NCBI GenBank assembly: GCA_038049695.1
Contig: CP142452.1
Span: forward strand, 94,247,501-94,311,500
DNA length: 64,000 bases
Reading direction: 5' to 3'
Source of the DNA: Cinnamomum chago
Lineage: Eukaryota; Streptophyta; Magnoliopsida; Laurales; Lauraceae
Shown: positions 36,093 through 47,300 of the stretch, piece after piece
Layout of the letters: every line of letters begins with the position of its first letter
How positions within the stretch are numbered: position 1 is the first letter of the stretch
Notes under the pieces: model-generated
Database searches by the model: none
What the model saw: the letters and a program-made list of their open reading frames with translations, nothing else
Told to the model about the DNA's origin: nothing
Translations under genes and position numbers: made by a program

Positions 36093-37677
36093 ATGTACAA
36101 AGCTCCTACTCTCTCTACCAAGTTCCAAATCCTCTCCTTACTTTTCCTCCTTTCCAATCCACCAAAAACCACCAGTTCACACACACCACCACATCTCACA
36201 CCCAATGTCAATCCCCTCCATCAAAACGAATCCTACATCCTACCTCCACAAGCCCCTCTCCCTCTCCCACTCCCCAAGCTCATCCCCTCTGATTTCATCG
36301 ACATAAAGGTCTACCTGGCCTACCAAGTCATCCAACAGTTCAAATCCAATATCACCTCCGACCCACTTGGCATCACCCAGACATGGGTCGGACCCGACGT
36401 CTGCACTACCTACAAAGGCTTCTACTGCACCAACCCCCCATACAACACCTCTGCAACTACCCTCGCTGCCATCGACTTCAATGGCTATGGTCTCGGCGCC
36501 CCCTCTATCAACGACTTCCTCGCACAGCTCCCCGACCTCGCCTTCTTCCATGCCAACTCCAACAAGTTTAGGGGCACCATCTCCGCCTCCGCTGTCTCCA
36601 ATCTCTCCTTTCTGTACGAGCTCGACGTCAGCAACAACCTCATGAGTGGGCCTTTTCCGGCCGCTGTATTCTCCATCTCCAATCTCAATTTCCTTGACCT
36701 CAGGTTGATGACTTTTACGGAAATGAATGCATTCCATAAAATCACCAAAGATCTATTATTAAGGGCCTGTTTGTTTGCATTAGAATACATATGAATTGTA
36801 TATTCAATTCATATGTATTCTAATGTAAATAGACAAGGAATAAGATAAACGATTCTAATTTACAGAAAGAGAAACAGAGACATTCTTAATTCAAACTAAT
36901 CCATCTTAACTATTAATCTCTAATTAATCCCAACTAACCCCTACAATCTCTAACATTGTCAACAGGTTTAATTCCTTCTCGGGGTCCATCCCGCCCCAGC
37001 TCTTCACGTTGAAGCTGGAAGAGCTCTTCATCAACGACAACGACTTCACGCAGCCACTCCCGGTGGATCTCTGGAAGTCACCGGTAAACTACATCACGCT
37101 GGCAAACAACAGGTTCGTTGGCGGGATCCCATGCGGTGTTGGGAGCGCAGCGGAAACACTGGTGGAGGTGTTGCTGCTGAACAACGAGCTGACGGGGTGT
37201 CTCCCTTACGAGGTGGGGCTGCTGGGGATGGCGACGGTGTTCGACGCGGGGTACAACCGGCTGACGGGGCCGATACCAGAGTCGATGGGGTGCATGGGGA
37301 GGGTGGAGCAGCTGAATTTGGCGGGGAACCACTTGTATGGGCGGGTGCCGGAGTCGGTGTGCAGGATAGGGAGCCTGCTGAACCTCTCACTGTCGGATAA
37401 CTACTTCACGTCGGTGGGGCCCACCTGCATGGAGCTGATCGAGAAGGGGGTGATGGACGATAGGAAGAACTGCATTCCTGGCCGTCCGATGCAGAGATCG
37501 CGGGCAGAGTGCATTGAGTTCTTTCTCAAGAACAAGTACCATTGCATTTTCAGCTTTTATTATTATCATCACAGCCATTGTCACCATTCTCATTATTCAA
37601 GGTCACACGCACGTGCTCGGTCTTCTCCTTCTCCTCCTTCTCCTTCATACTCCGCTCTCCACAAGCACAGATTGTAA
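36093..37677 (+). CDS. Secreted LRR protein, At4g06744-like
   Basis: Exon 1 is 36093-36703 and exon 2 is 36966-37677 (CTCAG|GTTGAT ... CAACAG|GTTTAATTC), rejoining LDL-R-FNSFSGSIP; 440 aa. A hydrophobic signal peptide (about 1-22) is followed by a Pro-rich segment (about 33-64). Then comes the conserved N-cap with C104 and C112 (CTTYKGFYC), about nine LRRs (for example LYELDVSNNLMSGPFP, VLLLNNELTGCLP, QLNLAGNHLYGRVP) and a C-cap with CMELIEKGVMDDRKNC and ECIEFF. This fold is shared with the N-terminal half of LRR-extensins, so it is likely an apoplastic or wall protein. The extensin Ser-Pro repeats are absent. The last 43 residues (398-440) are a His/Ser/Tyr/Arg-rich tail unlike the family, perhaps from a 3' frameshift or a third exon. 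A MITE sits in the 262-bp intron. Confidence 0.85.
36762..36838. mobile_element. Small hAT-like MITE in LRR gene intron
   Basis: Starts AGGGCCTGTTTGTTTGCATT and folds back. TTAGAATACATATGAATTG (36780-36798) is exactly repeated in reverse at 36805-36823 around a 6-base loop. The right end reads ATAGACAAGGAAT. Same terminal family as 46439-46773 and 52981-53291. Confidence 0.6.
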
Positions 37678-37789
37678 TTTTCTTCTCTCTTCCACGATGC
37701 GATCGGCGATCTTTGGTTTGGATTTTTTTTTGTTTTTTTCTGTTTTCTTTAGCCTCCCTGCACTGCAAAAGTCATACAATTAAGTGAAA
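37678..37789 (+). other. 3' flank / likely 3' UTR of LRR gene
   Basis: T-rich sequence directly after the stop. It ends with the 9-bp target site TAAGTGAAA (37781-37789) of the following hairpin element. Confidence 0.4.
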
Positions 37790-37932
37790 CAAAAAGTCTA
37801 CTTGAACAAACTTTTTGGCCAGAATTTTGGCCAACCCCCATGGTTTGCATTGAATATCACTATGATATTCAATGCAAACCATGGGGGTTGGCCAAAATTC
37901 TGGCCAAAAAGTTTGTCCATGTAGCATTACTC
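37790..37932. mobile_element. Mutator-type hairpin MITE, 143 bp
   Basis: The core is a perfect 54-bp inverted repeat (37806-37859 and 37863-37916) with a 3-base loop. The outer ends match less well (AAGTCTACTTGAACAAAC against AGTAATGCTACATGGACAAAC). It is flanked by a perfect 9-bp direct repeat, TAAGTGAAA (37781-37789 and 37933-37941). It lies 113 bases after the LRR stop codon, so it may be transcribed as part of the 3' UTR. Confidence 0.75.
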
Positions 37933-37941
37933 TAAGTGAAA

Positions 37942-39450
37942 TCCTTCACCAAAAAGAAATATAGGAATAATAATATGAGAAGCAAGCAATTACCCATCCA
38001 TCTTGCTCTTGCATGATCTGATAAATAAATTCTATGCTTTTAATGACGTTGTGATGACCTCTTGCAATCAATACATAGCATTGGTGGGTGTCGGTGTCAT
38101 TATGGATGACACATCAGTACTCGTTGAATGGACAAAGTTGGGACCATACAACTAAGAAGAATAAAGATAGTTCTTCATTCTGGATCTGCAGGGTTGATAC
38201 TGGTGGAGGGGCCTACAATGGTGGACTCCTTGTTCAAGTGCGTTTGTGTTTGCCACCTTACCAAACTTACAGTTGCAATCTTGTTGTCCCAACTACCACC
38301 CAATCACTAATAGTGATAGGTAAATGCCCAAAACTTACAGGTTTCTTATGTTTTAAGACAGTTTTTGGTCACAGCTTCAACTGAGTTGAAGAAAAGGCCC
38401 AAAAATATCTAGTAATAATAATAATAATAATGTATACATTCTCAGCTCAATGTTTTAAAACTCCAATCCAAAGTCAACAAATTCAGTGACCAATTCAGTT
38501 GAGTTGCATCACCTTGGCCAAGTCAAATTGAATTCTAAAGCTATGCATCAGCAACCAGCATCCACCATGAACTGTACAATTAGAAACAGCTCCAGTACAT
38601 TCCTTAAGAGAGGACACATCTTTGACGGAGGATTAGCGGCAACATCATCTCTACTGTCAAAGAAAGAAAAAAAAGAAGAGAAAACGGAAAAGCCACTAAA
38701 AGGAAAGCCTAACTGATATTTTTTTCGGAATATCATAACAAAAGTGATCTGAATTGGTCTAACAAATGAGCATGTATAGTGTCTATCTCTACAGTAATGT
38801 ACTGATTCCAACATCAATCAAACAACAGTACCTAGGAAGTGACACACATTCCACTTTCAAAGGTGGGTTCTTCCGTCTCATCAAAGAATAGCTTGCGGTG
38901 TCTTTGCGCACATACATGAACAATAAAACAAAACTGGCTTCCATCAACACACCAGAACAGTTATACCGGTTGCAGATCAAGGAGTAATCAAATTTCTGGG
39001 GCAAATCAGAGGCCCAGCTCTAGGACAATAAAATCAGTACACAAAAAAGGCAAAAAAATAATCTATTTTTGGGAGGTCATAATAACAGTCTATCTGATTT
39101 GTCTATAAGCTTTTACACTGTCCACCATTATAATAGTGTACACATCCAATAACAATCAAATACTAGTACATTGGAAGGACACCCATTCTACTACGAAGGT
39201 GGGTTCCATTCCATCTCATTGAAGAACTGTGTTCGCATTGCTTTGCTGTGTGTAAACACACCTAAATCATATACCAAAAATGGCCCATCAACACTCCAGA
39301 ACAGGTAATACTGGGTGCAGAGGAGTAATCAGATTTCTAGGGCAAATCAAGGGTCCAGCTAAAGGACCATAAAATCAGCATCTGGTTTCATGGCGGAAAT
39401 CCCCCGCTTCATTCCTTCCCTCAAAAATATTAAAAAAAAAAAAAATTAAA
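37942..39450. other. Intergenic between convergent genes
   Basis: Separates the plus-strand LRR gene from the minus-strand DUS gene; both 3' ends point here. Holds an (AAT)n run at 38411-38431. Words such as CATTCCACTTTCAAAGGTGGGTTC (about 38847) recur at about 39183 (CATTCTACTACGAAGGTGGGTTCC), marking a diverged duplication of about 330 bp. No exon seen. Confidence 0.35.
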
Positions 39451-42400
39451 TCACACACTGCATGTAGCAGCTCCATTTGCTGTAACCCTGCTCTCTGTCG
39501 CATAGAGAGGGATCCTCGAACCTTGCTGTTTGAGACGATTTACTAAATCCTTAAGCCACTCAAAGGTAAGCTTGGACTGGGCATTGAGCTCCTCCCTCAA
39601 CTGTGGATGGATCCTGAACCATTCTCCCAACATTTTGTGCACGTGAGAACGGATCATTCTCCATGGCACAGGGTGTGTCTCACACAACTTCAAATACTCT
39701 AGCACTAACTCTGCCTGGTCTAGCCCACCATCTTCAATGCTTCCATCATCTCCCTCAATCCATTCAGCCGTTCGGTACCCGCCGAAGAGAGCTGGGTTCT
39801 CCAGAAGAGACTCAGCTGAAAGCACACCATCAACACCCGTCTCTTCCAAACAACTACGGACATCATCCATATGGCGTATATTACCATTGGCAAGGACGGG
39901 AATCCTGACAGCACTCCTCACAGCCTTAATGGCACTCCAATCGGCTCGGAACTTCTTCCCATCTTTCTCATCTCTTGTACGGCCATGGACAGCTAAGAGA
40001 GAGCAACCAGCATCCTCAAGCATCCTAGCATATGCAATTGTGTCCTGCAGGCTTGGGAATATTCGGATTTTGCATGAGACGGGGACATGAAGATTTTGCG
40101 CCAGCTTTTGTACAAGGGACTTTACAAGTGGTAGGTTGTCCATTAGGAAAGCTCCATAGTTCCCTCGCCTTGCAATCCGCTGTGGGCACCTATACAGTAG
40201 TGAAAACATATTAAAAGGATTTACCATAAATTGAGCAGAGATAAGCTGCATGAGAGAAATATAGGTGCTTGCAAAAACCTAACAAGGTTTCCCACATAAA
40301 ATAACATTCAAGTTAGTAATCAGGACCATTCAGATCTAATCAAAGCAATGCAAGAAGCGGAGAAAAATCAATAACTGCTGCTACACCAAAGAATACGGAA
40401 GTGCTTCTAACTTCTGTTAGACATAAAACAATTAAATACCAAACAATACAATAGTGCCCCCTATTTATTTGGTGGGGCTTCTTTGTAATCCTTTTTCTTT
40501 CCTTCAATATATTTCATTGTTACCAATCAAAAGATAAATAAATAAAATAAAAAACCCAAACAATACAATAGGCATCTGTGACCAGTGATGAGAACCCTCA
40601 ACAAAATTTGTCATAAACACCACATTTTATCCACAGGTCCTAATCTGAGTACGATCTACGTAACATATTTATTAAAGGGAGTTAGATATCTCTGTGATTA
40701 GTTGAGTTGGTCATAAAATCTTGTCGGCAATGAACAAGACACCAAGTTGTCCCAGGCTGTAGCTCAGCTGGCTAGGGATACTGGTGTGTCTCAATGTAGG
40801 GAGAAAAATCGAGACAGTGTCACCAATTGGACACATCAAACCACCCAACCATACAATTCGTGACCAATTGTCCACCAACAATCAGATACCAGATGAATTG
40901 TCCAGAACATGTGCCATTATGATAAAGTTTCATACTTGAATACTGCCTATCAGATAATTGAAAGTACCAAACCACTTTGGTGAGCTAATGGGAGGGAAAC
41001 TAAAGGGGAACTTCAAATGGATATTGAGTTTAGGAACAACTGGGTGTTGATATACACCAATGCATCAGCATTTGTACCATATCCAGATGACCACTCAGGA
41101 TAAATCAAGCCCATGATTCTGTGATATAGTCACAGAGTTCACCTGATGAACCTCTGCCATAGATGGGATGTGCTGCAGAAGCCTTTGAGATTGGGATCCT
41201 AATTGATGCAGTAGAAATAGAAGGTTAGGAAGCACTAAAATAAAAAAGTGTCACAAATTCGATGACTATGGTCTTCTAATCCAAAACATTCATTGGCATC
41301 CCCTCAACCATGAGGAAACTAAGATCAGATGTACGTGCTTGTCAACCACCTGTACAAAATTGGTGCACTTGGATAGAATCATGGATGAAAATCGCAGTTG
41401 CAGCAGGTGTCACAGTTAGCCCAAAAACTGATGTCATAGTTGCAGCTGTCACATCCCATCATGGCCTATCATGGTGTGATACTGTGATATATATATATAT
41501 ATATATGTGAGATGCTCCTCAGAGAGCATCTCTCACCTAACTATGAGAGACAAGATGGGAGCCCTCACATTTAAGTTGTTGGATGTGAGGGCCCCCGCCT
41601 TATCTCTCATAATAAGGTGAGAGATGCTCTCATAGGAGCACCTATATATATATATATATATATATATATTTTAAAAAACTGAAAAAGCATCGAAAAAATC
41701 CAAAATGTGAAATTGATAAGTCTAATGTAGTAATGTTTCTTTTTCCCATTAGGGCACATTGTAAAGGTATGTACCAGTCCTCTCAAATCATAAATGCTTG
41801 TAGCATTATTAAAGTTCCAGTGCATCATTTCAATGATCTGAATCATTGGACGATTGCCCCCACAGAACAAACTGATAACCCATGCTAACATCAACTCAAG
41901 TTGATCTAAGTTTTGTGCTCGCTCTTGGTGGAGCCCACCTAGATCATACCAGTTAGGGAGTCTAAGGAAATAGCATAGAAATGTTGGGCAAAAAATCAGA
42001 TGGATCCCATCAAATTATTGTAACCTATGATTTAAGATCCTCAAAGCTTATATATCTATCTTAATGGTAGGGAACGATACCGGTACGTGCCAGCGCATAT
42101 GGTAACAGATTCCACATCAACCAATATTTAAAACCATGGATATACCCCGTAAGATCACTTGACACGTAAACCATGGATATACCTGGTACGTACCGGCCGA
42201 CGCGTATGGTGCATATCTGATGCATCAAGTTCTATGAACTTTTATCACAAGAGTCATTAGTCCAAAACTCTAGACAGGAAACACAACACAGAAGAAGAAT
42301 AGCACATCCATTCAAAACCAGTCAAAGGGCAAAAACATATAATCAGTCTCTTTTTCATTTTAAACTCTGGTTGAACAAATATTAGAGGACCTAGAATTTT

Positions 42401-44343
42401 TGTGGCAGAGAATTAGGAAAAAAAATTATGGCCACAGTAAGTGGAAAAATCTGCAAACACTTGGGGAAAAAAACAAGATTATCCACTCTGCCAATTTTCA
42501 TGATGGGGAAAAATGAAAAAAATAAGAAGAAACCTATATAAAATAGAAATACAGAATGAATGAACCAAAACAGAGAATTGGGCTTTGCCATCATTCATCA
42601 TGTGAGTCCTATGGTGCTTTCTGTGAAGCCCATCTGAGAGCAAGAAAGCAGCAAATGAGCAATAGTCAATACTGCTGAATGGTCTGAAAAAGATATTGGC
42701 AAGTCTCTTGAATTAAATTATAATACTTTGCTTGCCTCTAACTTTGACACACTTTTGATGGCATAGGTCCCAAAAGTAGGGTGTAAAAGAAAACCGAAAA
42801 ACCGTCTAACCAAACCGAATCAAACCACAGTGAATAACCGTATTTCACATTTCACAGTTCGGTTACAATTATTGAAATCAGAAAACCGTACTTTACGGTT
42901 CGGTTCGGTTACAGTTTTTTGTTGACTCATGGTTATTAACCAAACCGAACCGTTAACCACGGTTCGGTTAACCGTGTTTCCAAAACACACGGTTAACCAA
43001 ACCGTTTCGCTAATAAGAAAAAAAAACTAAGGGCCTGAATGAAAATTACTTCTTTTTTTTTTACAACAACATATTATGCCATTCTCCAACTATGGTGGGT
43101 TTTTTTTTTTTTCACAATAAGTTTAATTGGTAAATGGAAAGATTTTCACAAATTTTTTTTAAGTGACAATTAACCGTAACCGAACTGTTAACAACGGTTC
43201 GGTTTTTCACAATTCGGTTACAGTTACGATTTCTAAAAATTAAAAACCGTGAAATACGGTTCGGTTAACGGTTTTCCCAAAATGAACCAAAATGAACGGT
43301 TAACCGAACAGTTACACGGCCAAAAGATAAGCCTCACAGAGACAGAAAGGACGGAAGAAAAGTGGGGCCACTTGCATAGCTATAGATTCTTAACAAGATT
43401 AACCAAAACTACCAAAGAGATGTGATAAGTAGGATGGGTGTATAGATTGCAAAGCATTAAAAGCAATGTGGCACTATCATCAAGATAGTGAGTTTTTTAT
43501 TCTCAAATGAAATGAGAACGGTTTTTTGGTGCTTTCACTAGTTTCTACACCCTCCTACGGAACAACTATTTTTCCTAGATACTTCAAATTAGGCAACATA
43601 CTATGTCGTATTGTATCTGACACTTTATTCTTCTTTTTTTTTTGTGCGTGTAAAATCTGTCCCTGCCATATCCTCGTTGTAGCCTTAGCCAAATTTCAAT
43701 TTAGTGGGAAATAGGCCCCAGCCAAATTTCACTTTATATAGGAGATGGGCCCAAGCCAAATTTCACTCCAATAGAAAATGGGCCCGTCAAATATAAATAT
43801 TTATAGGAAAATTGTAAAAAAGGTTCCCCAAAATTTAGTTTTTTTGAAAAAAAAAAAGTACAATCATAAATCTCTACCATGTAGAGATGACATAATGCAT
43901 TATTGATTTATTTGAATAAATTAAATGTACCAATTTATAAAGGGATTTATTCTGGTGAGAACTGTCCATAAGAATTTTTTGTGGGGCCCACCTAGGGATG
44001 GGAACCGGGGAATGGAAAGATCCATGTGCGACCACCCCAAGTATCAAGTTTCACCCCAATCCCATGTCCCTAACCCTTTCATCCATGGCCCACAATTTTA
44101 ACTTCTTCATATTCAAACAAATTTCAACCCTCCATCCAACAATCCAATCCATTATCCTCGGGATCAATGACTATTGGGGGGGTCCTTGTTTGTGCACAGT
44201 TGGGATTGGTTGCTAGGTGGGCGCCATCATTAGTTCTCATGGAAGTCACAGAACCTAAATATTTTCCTATTTTAAAATCTTAATATTAATTTTATTTCTT
44301 ATACATGGGGCAATGTTAATGAACATGGTGAGAACTTCCTAAA

Positions 44344-44374
<31 letters not shown>

Positions 44375-47300
44375 GTCACTAGACCCTGGGGTTTGCATCC
44401 ACCGAATGGACTAGACCGTTGGATCGAAGGCTATATTTTTTTCATTTAATATAAAGTCGTTAAACTTGTGGGCCATTGATCAAGGGGTTAGAGGAATGAC
44501 ATTGACCCCATTTTTTATATACGGGTCCATCATGAGTAGATCTTTCCAGCCCCCCACAGAACCACCCACCCCAAAAATGTCCCATGATCTGTGGGGGTCC
44601 AGGTGGGCCTAGGCCCCCAGCAGCCAGAAAAACCGAATGCTGAGGAATATAACCATATATATATATTGTTATCAAAAAAGAAAAATAACCCTTATATATT
44701 ATATTTTTTCTAAAACATTTTGGTCTAATTCCAAATCAGCCAAAACATTTCTATTTGGAGGCCAAACCGAAAAGGGGTCCGAAAAGGAATTTTCAACTAT
44801 GCTGACCTAGATACCCAACTCGGGTCAACTTGACTCAATGGGGGGCAAGTCAACCCCTGAGCCCGAGTTTTTAAACAATGCTGGTATGGTCCACATACAC
44901 AGCCCAGGCCAGCTCAACTCGGTGGGGGGTGAGTCAATGCAGTCTGAAACAAAATAGTCAACTATGTTGGAATGACCCACATACCCAACAAGGGTCCGAG
45001 TTTTTAACCCTCATGGTAGCACCATAATATCATAATTCTTGAGAGTAATTATGGATGCAAGTAGTTTCCTTCCAATATTTTCTTGAGTGTCATAGCTCTT
45101 CTTTTTTGTACTTTCTGAGAAAAAGGAACCTTTGAGGCTTGTGCTTATTAGCAACGATCTCTATTGTTAATAGAATTGACGAAATTGTGTCTCTGTGAGA
45201 CTGACAGATAATGAAGATCAACACGCTATATTCCATCAGATTAATGGTTGCATTTTGAAATTAACAAGCAGAGAATTATTCTTGCACCTGTAAGTATGAG
45301 AGGAAAGGCAATAAAAAGTTACCCCAGGTTAATGTCCACGTAATCGCAGTAAGGTTCAACCAGACGTGCAGCTTCCAGTAAAATAGGAGGATCATTAGCA
45401 CAAAATTGGACGAACAGAGGGCGATCCTCCTGCACAGGTAATCAAATCTGTATTAAATCCAAAATCCACCCCCACCACCCAAAAAAAAAAAAAGCCAGAG
45501 AACGTCAGCATCTGGAGTCTCCTTAATTTTCTAATCTCTAATTTCACATTCTCTCATTTCACAAACAAAAAAAGGTACCCTGCCCCCCTTTCCCTTCCAT
45601 CTCACACAACTGCCCCTTATCTTCTCTTTTCCTCCAGCATCCAAGAGAGTCGTCAACTCTAGTGATCATGAAAGATGACTGCCAGCCACTTATTTATGAT
45701 GAAAACAGGGGGGATTTCTAAATAAATAAATAAATGAAATAGAGTTGATCTGTAATGAGTTGAGCTTCTATTGCATCTCATGTTATCACGTTGCTAGTGA
45801 CAGGAGATGATACTGAACCTCTAGGCATTTGGCTGGCGTGGACTGAGATAGTGTACAATGAGGACTTCGGTTGTTGCAAAAAGGAATTTTTGCTAGGTTG
45901 GGGTGGAGCTGATGGGGTTTGTGGTTGATTGAGAAAAAGAGCCTCTGTTGAGTTACTGTCTTCAGCTGGTGTGGGCTGAGACTTGTGGTGTACAATGGGG
46001 TCACTGATTCCCCTAATCTGGATTGGTTTTGGCTCTTTGGTTGATTGTAAAAAAGAGTTTTTGTTGAGCTAGGTTAGGGGCTATTGTGGTTGATGGTAAA
46101 AAAGAGTTTTTGTTGACCCAGATTAGGGGCTATTTTAGTTGACTAGTAGAAAGAGTTTCTTTCTGAGTTAGGTTGGGCCTACTGTCTTCTTCTAAATTCA
46201 GATCCCACCTTACTGAAAAATAAAAATTTAGGTGCAAATGGTTAGCAACAACCTTTACAACCAATTTCATGTTTCTCAGCACCTATAGCATGTATTTTAT
46301 ATGCTACAAACAAACCAAACATCTCAGAAATCTGCTAGGCTGTTTGGCTTGAAAAAAGAGCATAATGTCCTTCTAAATCTTTTTAGAACTTTAATCCATC
46401 AAATGGGCCATCGGCATATGTTGTATGGCAAAACCTTTAGGGCCTACTTGTTTCACGTGATTCAGTTCCTATGAATTCAAAGACCTTGTATTTCAATGAA
46501 TGGTTAAAAATGAAGAATCAAAGGTGAATATCCAATAATGACCATTAAAACAACCCCACTATAATGGAAATTGAATCAAGGGAGATGGGGAATTAATACC
46601 TAACCATGACCTTAGAATTCAAATCCTAGGAAAGTCAAGATCCCATCTACATCTCCACCTTATATCCTTATCAACACCTCATGTCCTTCACCCCTCGCCT
46701 CTTTAATAATCCTTCGGCTGGAGCTCATTTGATCATGAATTCCTATGTATTTAATGCAAACAAACAAGCTCTTAGTAAATGCTTTGTTTACACCTTACAA
46801 TTTTACACAAGATATGCTTGGCAACTTTACCATTGTAGTGTGTTCCCCATACCATGTCGTGTGAAGAACTATGCCAAGGTCATGAATGGATTTGTTTTCT
46901 TATCTTGAAACTTTCTTATAAAACATTCATATCAAACTTTGAAATTAATCTTTTATATAATGTTTATAACTTGAATTATAAATCAATATTTATTTATTTA
47001 AAAATATAGTCAAGTCTTGATTGCAGCATCTAGTGAAATCATTAGCAACTGTCAGACAGTTCATATAGAATCTATTAAATTATTCATAGATAGACAAACA
47101 AGTGAACAACGGTTGTATGACTAATTGCAACTACTTTGTTCAATATAAATAAAATATGACAGTATTTAACTATATAAATAATTTTTATCCATGTATCCAA
47201 AAGGAACCTTAGTTGGACTAATGCAATAGACAACAATGGCATATAATCCTCAATTATGCATTTTTTTCCCCAAAAGTGATATCAACCTCCCTAAATACCA

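Noticed and set aside
36240-37400. Several open frames on both strands across the secreted LRR gene
   Set aside because: Out-of-frame shadows; only the spliced plus-strand frame gives consecutive LRRs.
37806-37916. MicroRNA precursor
   Set aside because: Perfect pairing over 54 bp with a 3-base loop and a 9-bp target duplication fits a MITE better than a conserved miRNA foldback.
40755-40830. tRNA gene
   Set aside because: A-box is good, but the B-box is poor and no acceptor stem or cloverleaf can be drawn; listed as a SINE relic.
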